Shown in pieces: positions 8,043-16,609 of a stretch of DNA of 33,832 bases. The stretch covers positions 1-33,832 of the forward strand of contig JAISOY010000122.1 of the NCBI GenBank assembly GCA_031275285.1. The letters run 5' to 3'. The DNA comes from Bacteroidales bacterium. GTDB lineage: Bacteria; Bacteroidota; Bacteroidia; Bacteroidales; UBA4181. The notes beneath the pieces are model-generated. The model saw only the letters and a program-made list of their open reading frames with translations. It had not been told where the DNA came from and did not search any database. Position numbers and translations under genes: made by a program. The number at the start of each line of letters is the position of its first letter. Within the stretch, counting starts at the first letter, position 1.

Positions 8043-9304
8043 TTTTCAGTAACAGAATGATATACATTTAAAAGATCCGAAACAATCTTTTCTTTCGAAT
8101 GACGCTCTATAGCAACGGAACGTCCTGTTTTTCCCAGTTCAACCAGTTTATCCGGATTTTGGTGTAAAGACTTTATCCAGTAACATAATTCGAAAGGAGC
8201 ATTTGCCGGAACCAATAACCCGGTTTTTTCATGGGTAATTAATGATGGAATTCCTCCTACAAAAGTTCCGATTACAGGTACACCGACATATTGCGCCTCA
8301 CAAAGTGAATTAGGTGAATTGTCTATATACGACGGATGAATATAAACGTGTGACTGGAGTAAATTATTGCATATCTGCCCGGCATCACATATTCCCAAAT
8401 ATTTAACATTCACTTCTTTGCTGTTTATGTTATATTGTTTTTCGAAAAAGCGTACAAAATTAGTCTTTTCATCGATACCAACAATCCTCCATTCAAAATC
8501 AATACCGGAATATTCCCGAAGTAATTTTGCTGTTTTCAGAATTACGTCCAATCCTTTGTAAACTGTTTTTGATAAAGTGGATACGAATACTAGTTTTTCC
8601 ATAGAAGGAAGTTTCCATGGTCCGGCCTTTACAAATTCTTCACGCATCATTTCGCCAACATGGAAATATTGTGCACCAGGCGCCATCAGTTCTATAATCT
8701 GCGCATCCCATCCGGTTCGTCCGGTAGCATAATCCATACGTTTGAAAAGCGACCTTTCATTGTTCTGAAGTGCACGCATCTCGTCAGCTATAAAATTCTG
8801 GCCGTTATGTATGATCCATTCGTTTACCGAAAAGGTTTTCCACAAAAAAGAAAGACGATTTACCCCCTGAGGATAGAAAGCATTATAGGTCGGGTTGAGG
8901 AAGCCCTGCAGATGAATAATGACGGGGATTTCTGTATGCCCTAATAATCCGGCAAACGGTGATTCCACCCCGAATATCTGTATCACATCGGGTTTGAAAT
9001 CTTCGATAATATCCAACATTTCCTGCCGGGGCATCTCAAAAGGTTTCCTTTTGTAGTTATACCAGTAATATGCCAGTTTCTGCAACAGATTCCTGCTTTT
9101 CCGGTACATGGGATAATAAGTTATTTTGCCCCGCTTTTCTTTGGGCGCCTTATATCCGTATATAAAAGCCATCCCCAACTCAATGGGCTTATCACCTTCC
9201 AACAACGCATCATGCAACGCATCAACCAATCCACTGCTACCATAACAGGCGACACTCAGATGACTATACCTGGTGGCTTCCGTCGTGAACCAAAGAACCC
9301 TCAT
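8039..9304 (-). CDS. Glycosyltransferase family 4
   Basis: A 421-residue GT-B enzyme. VIQIFGVESPFAGLL and IPVIIHLQGFLNPTY mark the first domain; KLVFVSTLSKTVYKGLDVIL starts the donor domain. The region of the EX7E motif reads DNSPNSLCEAQYVGVPVIG, so the second Glu is kept but the first is replaced by Asn, a variation seen in some active GT4 members. GGIPSLITHEKTGLLVP follows as expected. The gene is separated from the amidohydrolase upstream by 27 nt and overlaps the next GT4 by 4 nt. Confidence 0.9.
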   Translation of the reverse strand: MRVLWFTTEATRYSHLSVACYGSSGLVDALHDALLEGDKPIELGMAFIYGYKAPKEKRGKITYYPMYRKSRNLLQKLAYYWYNYKRKPFEMPRQEMLDIIEDFKPDVIQIFGVESPFAGLLGHTEIPVIIHLQGFLNPTYNAFYPQGVNRLSFLWKTFSVNEWIIHNGQNFIADEMRALQNNERSLFKRMDYATGRTGWDAQIIELMAPGAQYFHVGEMMREEFVKAGPWKLPSMEKLVFVSTLSKTVYKGLDVILKTAKLLREYSGIDFEWRIVGIDEKTNFVRFFEKQYNINSKEVNVKYLGICDAGQICNNLLQSHVYIHPSYIDNSPNSLCEAQYVGVPVIGTFVGGIPSLITHEKTGLLVPANAPFELCYWIKSLHQNPDKLVELGKTGRSVAIERHSKEKIVSDLLNVYHSVTEK

Positions 9305-9331
9305 TTATAATTATTTTTAACTGATATTCAA

Positions 9332-10402
9332 CTAATTTTCCAGATGATAAATATTACATGCATTTATATAAAAGATTTTATCCACTACTTCTTTCGGAAG
9401 TTTCAGCCCTTTTATCTTTTCCGGCATACCGGCCAAAGTAGTTTCTTCTACAGGAATTTCAGATCCCGTAGCGAAAAACAACCAATCATCATGCCATACC
9501 GTGAAAAAGGAACTAAAGTTCTTTCGCGTAAATCGTTTATGCGCAAAAATATGATAAAATTTTGATCTTAATCCCAATAGAGAAAAAGTTAAATCCGAAC
9601 CATACATGATCCTGTCCTGGTATTTCATAAAAAAATCGTACACTTTGCCGTGGTTTTTAACCGCCTGCAGGTGAATATGTCCCATCCGGCCGGAAATATC
9701 GATAGTGAAATGAGGGTATTGGTCGAAACGTTCAGCCACTTCATCCACATTCCATTCCAAACTGCCCAGATGTGCACCGATCAGATCCAGCTTGGGAAAT
9801 TTGCCTAGTATGTCGTCACGCACGGCAATCTGTTCTTCATACGACGGTGCTTCCGGATGCAGGTGCATATGATACTCGGGATATCCCCGGTAATAATTCA
9901 GTTCACTGCGCATTGTGATCTGGTCATATGGCAACCAGCAATTACGAGGTTCCCCCAAATGTACAAGCATAGGTATTTTATTATTTTCCAGATAAGCGTA
10001 TATAGGCATAAAAGCCGGATGGTTGGCCATCACATAATTTCCCTGTTCATCTTTTATGGACATACCTATATTTTTCCATATTTTGATTCCCTGTGCCCCT
10101 GACTTCATACACCTGTTAATCTGGCGGATGGTTTTTTCGGTAAAATCCATATCATTGAACCCGGAGGGATCAAAAGTCCCGATAAAATAAAACTGCGATG
10201 GATATTTCTTCTTTAATGTCCTGGATATGTTCAACTGTTCTTCTATGGAAAATCCGATATCAACATTGACCATCATCAATTTCACATTGATATCGGTAGC
10301 ATATTTTATGTAGGTATCATCAAACACATTGTAATGCATATGTGCATCCATTTTAGGTGCCTTGATGAAGTCGTCCTTATGGTAAAAATCAAGCATTTTC
10401 AT
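9332..10402 (-). CDS. Amidohydrolase-2 family TIM-barrel hydrolase, copy 2
   Basis: A 356-residue protein without signal peptide, so cytosolic. The metal-site pattern of Amidohydro_2 is complete: HxH at residues 21 and 23 (MDAHMHYN), a Lys/Trp-rich strand GIKIWKNIGM, VHLGEPRNCWLP, GAHLGSLEWNVDEVAERFD and the final metal Asp in MYGSDLTF. Family members include decarboxylases (ACMSD, gamma-resorcylate) and lactonases (LigI). None of these reactions is a standard part of polysaccharide synthesis, so the substrate is open: a sugar lactone, an acyl/amide group on a precursor, or the polymer are possibilities. It overlaps the Wzy-like gene by 14 nt and is a close paralogue of the gene at 11660-12772. 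The ATG at 10402 is used; a second lies two codons later. Confidence 0.82.
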   Translation of the reverse strand: MKMLDFYHKDDFIKAPKMDAHMHYNVFDDTYIKYATDINVKLMMVNVDIGFSIEEQLNISRTLKKKYPSQFYFIGTFDPSGFNDMDFTEKTIRQINRCMKSGAQGIKIWKNIGMSIKDEQGNYVMANHPAFMPIYAYLENNKIPMLVHLGEPRNCWLPYDQITMRSELNYYRGYPEYHMHLHPEAPSYEEQIAVRDDILGKFPKLDLIGAHLGSLEWNVDEVAERFDQYPHFTIDISGRMGHIHLQAVKNHGKVYDFFMKYQDRIMYGSDLTFSLLGLRSKFYHIFAHKRFTRKNFSSFFTVWHDDWLFFATGSEIPVEETTLAGMPEKIKGLKLPKEVVDKIFYINACNIYHLEN

Positions 10403-11633
10403 TTTGTGTTTTTTTTGTAAATATACTGAGCACCCACTCTTTCATTTCCGTATCATTCATTTGCCTGAACCGTTCAGAATACCCCATGGCAATCATCATC
10501 CACAGGGTAATATTCATGATGTCAAAGTCATTCATATCTTCTATCCACCCGAATGCCCACCTGAATGCAATAAATATGCCTAACAATTTCATCCATATAC
10601 TGTTTGATCTGTATACGGCCAGATAAGAACTTCTCAAATATATCAAACCATAAAGAATTACCCCAATGAGTCCCAACCATGTGAATATATTGGTGTGGCA
10701 TAATTCATTGGCCCATCTTTCGTATCTGGCTGTCCGTAATTCTTCTGCCTGGTAAGCCCCGAAAGCCCAGGAATCATTCCCTCGTGCAGGTGTACGCCCC
10801 TGCCATACATAATGATGGCGAAGGGCTGATCTGATCACCTCTTCATAGATAAAAGTACGGGTATCTCCCGAAAGATCTTCTTCCAGTTCTTCGCTTCCGG
10901 TATACTCATAGTCCGCACCGGTATCGGCCATAGCCCTGAAAGGATTAAATACCCCGGAAATCCCCAATACCAATAAGATTATCGGAACAATATAACAAAG
11001 CCAATGTGCAAGATTCAGAATACGGGGAGTAATGTATTTGGATAACAGGTAAGCCACGCTGACAAGCAATGCTATCGCGGCTTTAATCACTTGGCTTCTG
11101 GCCCCAAAATCGGCAAACATCATCAATAACAACAACAGGATAAAAATAATCCTCCACTTTTTGGTCAGGATAGGAAGAAAACAGGCTATTAACAATACCG
11201 GCGCAATATAATAATGATAGAAATCCCGACGAAGATACCATATAAAGAATACGGCAAAGAGCGGTAATGCTATCTTAAACCAGATTTTCAAAGTTCTATG
11301 TAAAATCTCAGGGATGGAAAATACATACACAAATATAGGTAATGACAGGCAAAAAGCACCACTGATCAATTGTTTATATTCCCAATAATTCTCTGCTACA
11401 AAGACCCCCCTTATAACACCTATGATCATCCATACAAGATACGGAACAATAATATAATAATCTTTCCGGTTACCCGGATCAAAATACATCCATTTGTTCC
11501 ACAACACACTCACGATAGTTGCAAAAGCCAGCATCCAATATATGGTTGTATTGCCGAATCCGGTATGTACCGAGATTACTGTGATCAATAAAATCAATAC
11601 CGGAAGATATCCTATTTGTCTTATTTCTGCCAT
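10389..11633 (-). CDS. wzy: Wzy-like O-antigen/exopolysaccharide polymerase
   Basis: A 414-residue integral membrane protein with roughly ten to twelve hydrophobic segments, beginning YLPVLILLITVISVHTGFG. A long hydrophilic, probably periplasmic loop at about residues 222-305 contains ADTGADYEYTGSEELEED, GDTRTFIYEEVIRSALRH and VWQGRTPARGNDSWAFG. This layout, with Arg residues in the loop and the GRTP...NDS stretch, is characteristic of Wzy/O-antigen ligase-type proteins. It would polymerise undecaprenyl-linked repeat units in the periplasm together with the Wzx, Wzc and Wza proteins of this operon. The two amidohydrolase genes lie directly before and after it. Wzy sequences diverge strongly, so the call rests on topology and context; WaaL-type ligase is the alternative. 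Confidence 0.78.
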   Translation of the reverse strand: MAEIRQIGYLPVLILLITVISVHTGFGNTTIYWMLAFATIVSVLWNKWMYFDPGNRKDYYIIVPYLVWMIIGVIRGVFVAENYWEYKQLISGAFCLSLPIFVYVFSIPEILHRTLKIWFKIALPLFAVFFIWYLRRDFYHYYIAPVLLIACFLPILTKKWRIIFILLLLLMMFADFGARSQVIKAAIALLVSVAYLLSKYITPRILNLAHWLCYIVPIILLVLGISGVFNPFRAMADTGADYEYTGSEELEEDLSGDTRTFIYEEVIRSALRHHYVWQGRTPARGNDSWAFGAYQAEELRTARYERWANELCHTNIFTWLGLIGVILYGLIYLRSSYLAVYRSNSIWMKLLGIFIAFRWAFGWIEDMNDFDIMNITLWMMIAMGYSERFRQMNDTEMKEWVLSIFTKKTQNENA

Positions 11634-11659
11634 GAGAGCCTGCTTATATTTGGATCATT

Positions 11660-12772
11660 CTATAAACCAGTAATATTGTATACTTTCATTGCATTTTCAT
11701 AAAAAACCTTATCTACCACTTTTTTTGGCAAATGTAATCCTTTGATGGTTTTCGGAATATCAGGAAGATTAAATCTCTCTGCTTTGACTGCCCTGTCGGA
11801 AGCCAGGAACAACCAATGATTTTCCCATGATTCATGTAATGCCCTGCATACAATTTTTCTATATATTCCCGGCAGGAAGAACCTGAAAATAGTAGCTAAT
11901 TTGCTCCTACTTGTTTCCGATACCGTCCAATCCAGGCCATATATCAATCTATCCTGGTACTTGATAAAAAAATCGCGAATTTTCTTCCAATCTTGAAATG
12001 CTTGTAATTGCAGGTGGCTCATACGTGCAGACAGATCGACATAAAATTGGGGATATTTGTCAAAACGTTCAGCCACTTCATCCACATTCCATTCAAGGCT
12101 TCCGATATGTGCCCCGACAAATTTCATGTCCGGATATTGTTCCAACAGATGGTCGCGGGCAATAATCTGCTCTTCATAAGAAGGGACTTCCGGATGCTGG
12201 TACATATGATATTGCGGGTGATGTTTGTAATAACGAAGGTCACCTTCAGTAGTGATCTCTTCGTAAGGTAACCAACAATTACGGGGTTCGGCAAGATGTG
12301 TAAGCAATGTGATCCCTTCTTTTTCAAGATATTCAAAAATGGGAGCAAATACAGGATCATCTGCCATGACATATTTTTCGTCTTTATTCTTTAATACCAT
12401 TCCGATATTCTTCCATATTTTGATCCCTCTGGCACCGGCATCCATACATTTTTTAACCTGCTCAATGGCTTCTTCTGCAAAATGGTCCGATTCAAATCCT
12501 GATGAATCGAAAGTACCTACAAAATCAATTGTACCGGGATGCTCCTTCCCCAAGGAAACAGCAATATCTAACTGTTTTTCAATAGGCATTGCCGTTTCAA
12601 CATTGATGGTCAAAAGGTGCATATTGATGGATTCGGCATACTTCAATACGGTATCATTGAGCGTATTATAGTGAATATGCGCATCGGACTTACGTGCCTT
12701 GATAAAATCACCCGGCAGGTAATATGCCCGTCTTCTGGGACATAAATTTTTGATAAGATTTAATTTTTCCAT
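11660..12772 (-). CDS. Amidohydrolase-2 family TIM-barrel hydrolase, copy 1
   Basis: A 370-residue cytosolic paralogue of the gene at 9332-10402. It carries the same metal-binding set: HxH at residues 32 and 34 (SDAHIHYN), GIKIWKNIGMVLKN, THLAEPRNCWLPYEEI, GAHIGSLEWNVDEVAERFD and the final Asp in IYGLDWTVS. Compared with the other copy it has a longer, basic N-terminus (CPRRRAYYLPGDF) and an inserted stretch FRFFLPGIYRKIVCRALHES before the C-terminus; both end in VVDKVF/IFY-NA. The conservation of metal ligands in both copies suggests both are active enzymes. They may act on different sugars, or pair as a heterodimer. There is no signal peptide, which argues against a periplasmic depolymerase. 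Confidence 0.82.
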   Translation of the reverse strand: MEKLNLIKNLCPRRRAYYLPGDFIKARKSDAHIHYNTLNDTVLKYAESINMHLLTINVETAMPIEKQLDIAVSLGKEHPGTIDFVGTFDSSGFESDHFAEEAIEQVKKCMDAGARGIKIWKNIGMVLKNKDEKYVMADDPVFAPIFEYLEKEGITLLTHLAEPRNCWLPYEEITTEGDLRYYKHHPQYHMYQHPEVPSYEEQIIARDHLLEQYPDMKFVGAHIGSLEWNVDEVAERFDKYPQFYVDLSARMSHLQLQAFQDWKKIRDFFIKYQDRLIYGLDWTVSETSRSKLATIFRFFLPGIYRKIVCRALHESWENHWLFLASDRAVKAERFNLPDIPKTIKGLHLPKKVVDKVFYENAMKVYNITGL

Positions 12773-12805
12773 ATTATCAAATATTTCTGTTTAACTGGAG
12801 CTTTA

Positions 12806-13765
12806 TTACCAGTAACAAGCTCCTTCTACTTTATCGGCATTTTCAGGTTTTTCACTTTCATTGGGTCTTGTCCAATACTCATTCATCAAACTGGTATAAT
12901 CAAATTCATGACTGTAATCGGATGCTTCCCAACGATTCCCCCTGATACCGAATAACAACTGGAGTACACCGCCCAAATGTACGGCCTTTTTCCCCCTATC
13001 CTTTATATAAGCCGCAAGTGGAAAACCGTAGGCCCCACATCCTAACAGGCAAATATCAAAGTCGACTTTGTCGATTTCCGATTTCATATGTTCCAAAGCT
13101 TCGAACCAAGTCGGAAACTCCGGATTACCCCCCATGCTCTGAACTGCTTTTATGGTGCGTAATTGGAAATCGGGTAAAATACCAGCATTCTCAAATATCT
13201 TTTCCCTTTTCAAATATTGCGACTGAATGGTTTTGGCAAACGGATGTATCACCAACACTGTTTTTCCTTCTAATGCTTTCGTCCAAGGTCTGTCAGCCCT
13301 GAAGGGTTCTAAAAACAGACCGGGAATAAAAACAGCATTCTTCAACTCTTCCAGAAAATACCATTCATCTTCCAACCATGAACCCAACACATCTACTTTT
13401 ACCGCATCACGGATCATCAATTCGCAGAATTGACTTATTCTTTCAGGTGTGGAAGGGAAAAAACCGGCATTGGACTGCATGTACTGCAATAATTTTTTAT
13501 TCCACCACCAGTCAGGCGCATCGCCTTTTATGTATTTTTTCAGTGATGGCCTGCCGTTCCGGACACCAAGATAATTGACCATCGTAGCCAGCTCAAAAGC
13601 GCCAAAACGGGTAATCATACATGGCTTATCCGACATCAGGTATCGATATATCAAATCGCCGGCTGTTTGCGGATCGGATATTCGGAGAGTAATCGGATGA
13701 TCTGCTCCAAATACTTTTCCGTACATGACTCTGATGGACTTGAGAATAAGTTGGGTAATGTTCAC
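12806..13765 (-). CDS. Possible GT-D-fold (DUF1792-like) glycosyltransferase
   Basis: A 319-residue soluble protein. The N-terminal part contains CMITRFGAFELATMVNYLG, which resembles the RFGDGE-type nucleotide-sugar motif of DUF1792/GT-D transferases, although the acidic DGE is reduced to GAFE. The C-terminal part has GKTVLVIHPFAKTIQSQY, a central FPTWFEALEHMKSEID, and CLLGCGAYGFPLAAYIKDRG followed by AVHLGGVLQLLFGIRGNRW, which is a strong family signature of these cluster proteins. It is likely to add a sugar in the cytoplasm. The start codon is GTG at 13765, 11 nt after the acyltransferase stop; an ATG 13 codons later is possible. The fold assignment is from memory of the motif and should be treated as tentative. 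Confidence 0.6.
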   Translation of the reverse strand: MNITQLILKSIRVMYGKVFGADHPITLRISDPQTAGDLIYRYLMSDKPCMITRFGAFELATMVNYLGVRNGRPSLKKYIKGDAPDWWWNKKLLQYMQSNAGFFPSTPERISQFCELMIRDAVKVDVLGSWLEDEWYFLEELKNAVFIPGLFLEPFRADRPWTKALEGKTVLVIHPFAKTIQSQYLKREKIFENAGILPDFQLRTIKAVQSMGGNPEFPTWFEALEHMKSEIDKVDFDICLLGCGAYGFPLAAYIKDRGKKAVHLGGVLQLLFGIRGNRWEASDYSHEFDYTSLMNEYWTRPNESEKPENADKVEGACYW

Positions 13766-13776
13766 GATAACGGCAA

Positions 13777-14349
13777 TTAGTGACGCAGATTCTTATTTAC
13801 TTTTCCGATGGCTCTTGCCGGAACACCAGCAATGACGGTATTAGGTTCCGTGAATGATTTGTTGACCACAGCATTGGCGCCAATAGCACAACCGTCGGCA
13901 ATATAGATATCTCCAATAATTTTTGCCCCCACCCCTATGTATACATTATCTCCAATAGTGGGTACTTTGTCGTCAAATCCGGCTTCGTTACCAATAACTA
14001 CTCCTGTGTTGATGATACAGTTTGCTCCGACCTTGCCACCGGCCATGATGGTTCCTCTGTGAAGAATACGTAATCCGGGACCAAAGGTATATAGCCAGAT
14101 TGTGTAACCAAGCCGTATCGATAATTTCTTGAAACGATAGGCATACCACAATTTTTTCAACTTGAAAAAAGGCGACCTGCTTTTTACAGCATACAAATAT
14201 TCACACATTCTTAATGTTTTCTGGAATTTCCATATCACCGTTTCAGTCATGAATGGATTGAGCCCTTGTAATCCCTGATAATAATAATCCGAATTTACCT
14301 TTTTATCTTCTTCTAAAAAAGATAAATATGTTTTTTTGTCCTTGATCAT
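13777..14349 (-). CDS. Hexapeptide-repeat (left-handed beta-helix) O-acyltransferase
   Basis: A 190-residue protein of the CysE/serine acetyltransferase-like group. The C-terminal two thirds consist of hexapeptide turns: GTIMAGGKVGANCIINTG, VVIGNE, TIGDNVYIGVGAKIIGDI, YIADGCAIGANAVVNKSF, closing with TVIAGVPARAIGKV. The N-terminal helices (residues 1-85) are shorter than in true CysE. In this operon it most likely O-acetylates a sugar hydroxyl using acetyl-CoA; involvement in cysteine synthesis is unlikely from context. Only 1 nt separates it from the flavoprotein gene upstream. Confidence 0.85.
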   Translation of the reverse strand: MIKDKKTYLSFLEEDKKVNSDYYYQGLQGLNPFMTETVIWKFQKTLRMCEYLYAVKSRSPFFKLKKLWYAYRFKKLSIRLGYTIWLYTFGPGLRILHRGTIMAGGKVGANCIINTGVVIGNEAGFDDKVPTIGDNVYIGVGAKIIGDIYIADGCAIGANAVVNKSFTEPNTVIAGVPARAIGKVNKNLRH

Positions 14350-14350
14350 T

Positions 14351-15586
14351 CTATCGAATCCTTTTGTTCAAGTCAATGGCTGCTCCCATGGCGGCATCCA
14401 TATTATAATATTCCCATTCGGCAAATCGTCCCAGCAAGTATATGCCTTGTTGCTCCAGTATATCTTTCATGCCGTTGATAATTTTCCGGGTATCTGCGGT
14501 CTGAAGCGGATAGGTGTACTGTGTGTATTGATGGGTTATATATTCGGGCGCGTATGGTATCCTGCTGAGGTTTTCCAGAATAGCATCCTGTTCGATATAA
14601 TCGGTAAATTCAATGGTGACGCTGGTGATTCCTTCCGAATTGTTGCTGGCAGCAAAATTTCCGGTACAGATAATCCGGTGCGAAAGATGCCTGCTATCCG
14701 GCATATATATCCAGCTATAAGGATTTTTATCTATTTTACACAACACGGATGTGGTTCCATGATATTCCAGTCCCGCAATTCTTTTTTTCAGATTGTCCGG
14801 AAACGAAACATCAGCAAGCATATCCGGCAAGTCTTTTATATTTCCGGAAAATATAATCAGATCAAACAGTTCACCATTAACTATCCAGCCTGCTTTTTCT
14901 TTACTGATACTTTTTATCTCCGTATCGTACACCATATTCAAGCCCTTTGCTAACCTGTCTGCCAGAAATTGTGAACCATTTGTTTTCGGATAATAAAAAG
15001 AGCTGTGCACCATCTTCATTTCCTTTTCTTTGCGGAAGTTATTATAGATGATCTCTTCTACAGTGGGCATAGGTAGTTTACCTTCAAGCCAGTCTAAAGG
15101 GACGTCGGACAAATTCCGTTTCCATATTTTTTCATTATACGGTTTAAAATACAATTCATACAATGTGTTTCCAAATCGAAACTTCAGGAATTCCTCAAAA
15201 TTAGCAGGTTCCCGGTATCCGTTCTTTATAATGGAAACCAGATCACCGATGATCTTCATCTGCAAATCGCCTTCCATCTCATAAATGTGGTTCTCAATGG
15301 GATATCCGATGGGTTTTCCTAAAAATATGGAAGAGTTCCTGTTGGTTTTCACGAATTCCTGTTCCCGGTTAAAAAATTGCCAGAACCAATCCAACACATC
15401 ATCCCGTCTCGAATTAAATACATGCCCACCCACCATATGGTACAGGTTTCCGTTGACACGTTTACACTTGATCAAACCTCCCGGTTGTGATGTGGTTTCA
15501 AACACTGTCACTTGATAACGGTCTTTCAGGCAGTGTGCCATCGAAAGACCTGAAATTCCACCTCCTATTATAGCTACTTTCTTCAT
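14351..15586 (-). CDS. UDP-galactopyranose mutase-like FAD oxidoreductase
   Basis: A 411-residue NAD(P)/FAD-binding protein. It begins with the dinucleotide-binding loop VAIIGGGISGLSMAH (GxGxxG, residues 8-13), then VTVFETTSQPGGLIKC and MVGGHVFNSRRDDVLDWFW, corresponding to the HxF region of UDP-galactopyranose mutase-like proteins. LYELYFKPYNEKIWKRNLSDVP is also typical of that superfamily, as is the LIIFSGNIKDLP segment. Proteins of this branch are annotated either as UGM-like or as protoporphyrinogen-oxidase-like amine oxidases. Ring contraction of a UDP-hexose to its furanose form is a reasonable hypothesis, but canonical UGM residues cannot be fully checked by eye. It overlaps the upstream transferase by 4 nt. 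Confidence 0.75.
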   Translation of the reverse strand: MKKVAIIGGGISGLSMAHCLKDRYQVTVFETTSQPGGLIKCKRVNGNLYHMVGGHVFNSRRDDVLDWFWQFFNREQEFVKTNRNSSIFLGKPIGYPIENHIYEMEGDLQMKIIGDLVSIIKNGYREPANFEEFLKFRFGNTLYELYFKPYNEKIWKRNLSDVPLDWLEGKLPMPTVEEIIYNNFRKEKEMKMVHSSFYYPKTNGSQFLADRLAKGLNMVYDTEIKSISKEKAGWIVNGELFDLIIFSGNIKDLPDMLADVSFPDNLKKRIAGLEYHGTTSVLCKIDKNPYSWIYMPDSRHLSHRIICTGNFAASNNSEGITSVTIEFTDYIEQDAILENLSRIPYAPEYITHQYTQYTYPLQTADTRKIINGMKDILEQQGIYLLGRFAEWEYYNMDAAMGAAIDLNKRIR

Positions 15587-16590
15587 ATTGCTTCATTTAG
15601 TTTATTTACATCAAATGTCCCGTCATTTTCTACCAGAATCCATTTTCTATCATCTGGATAACTATGCCAGAAGTTCCGGGGACAAACCTTTATTGAATCG
15701 TTCATTAAAGCTGGTTTGTATGAAAAAGAACTTTTGCTGGAGATTAATAAATCGGCCCGGATTAAATGCAGAAAAGACGTATATTCATCCATATCCGAGC
15801 AAAAACGGACATTTCCATACTTTGAAAATTCCGCAAATTCTTCCGGTTTTCCAGTTGAAAACAAATAGATGCTTATTGGTTTTGAAACCTTAATATTTTC
15901 AAGTATCTGTACCAATACTTTTTCATAATAATCGTTGCTCAGCCAACGTAATGCCCGTACGGCTTCATCTTCTTCTATAGTTTTCCCGTCAATAACAACA
16001 GTTCGGCGCACATGAACTGCGATATTAAAATGTTCGGGATCATATACGATCCGGTCATTTCGGCGCGCCGGGGCTTCGTTGAATTTTCTTTTGATATCGT
16101 CTTTTACACCAAACTGATCTTTGTAATATTGATCCTGTTCGGCAACGAATACAATTCTCTTCCCTGCATACGACCGGATAATGGCTTTTACCCGTTTGAT
16201 CTCTTCCGGTTTATCTTCGTCGAATAAAGGTAATTTCCTAACTTTATATCCTTCTTTTTTCAACTCATCCATCCTTTTTTCGCCAACACCAAATCCCAGA
16301 AATTCTTCCCATTTTTGTGTTGAAAAAGGGATGTGGGCAAATTTCAATCCGAATTGCCGGGCAAACCAATATCCGGCGATCCAGTTGGCCAACTGATGTC
16401 CGATACCTGCACCGGGATTGGGTCGTGCAGCAAAATAGCAGGTAGTATTTGCCACCTCCTTCTTTTTGGAAAATTTATAATGCCAATAACTCTTGTACAA
16501 TCTGGGATAAATACGTTTATACCGGGTGCGTTCAACAAGAACTTCCCATGACCGGAACCTGGCTTTACGAATGAATTGTGAAACAGTCAT
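15583..16590 (-). CDS. GT11-like fucosyltransferase-type glycosyltransferase
   Basis: A 335-residue protein with the features of the GT11/GT23/O-FucT GT-B group. GAGIGHQLANWIAGYWFARQ (about residues 59-78) corresponds to the G-G-GNQ motif near the N-terminus of GT11. FNIAVHVRRTVVIDG contains the HxRR motif that binds the GDP-fucose pyrophosphate. ADLLISSKSSFSYKPALM matches the C-terminal SSFS motif. It probably transfers fucose or a similar 6-deoxyhexose. A basic N-terminus (RKARFRSWEVLVERTRYKR) suggests membrane association. It lies 20 nt after the GT-A-like gene and overlaps the flavoprotein gene by 4 nt. Confidence 0.75.
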   Translation of the reverse strand: MTVSQFIRKARFRSWEVLVERTRYKRIYPRLYKSYWHYKFSKKKEVANTTCYFAARPNPGAGIGHQLANWIAGYWFARQFGLKFAHIPFSTQKWEEFLGFGVGEKRMDELKKEGYKVRKLPLFDEDKPEEIKRVKAIIRSYAGKRIVFVAEQDQYYKDQFGVKDDIKRKFNEAPARRNDRIVYDPEHFNIAVHVRRTVVIDGKTIEEDEAVRALRWLSNDYYEKVLVQILENIKVSKPISIYLFSTGKPEEFAEFSKYGNVRFCSDMDEYTSFLHLIRADLLISSKSSFSYKPALMNDSIKVCPRNFWHSYPDDRKWILVENDGTFDVNKLNEAI

Positions 16591-16609
16591 ATTTTATTTA
16601 AAAATATCA

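Noticed and set aside
14336..14953. A 205-codon open frame on the plus strand
   Set aside because: It lies antisense to the well-supported UGM-like flavoprotein gene and its translation shows no recognisable domain.
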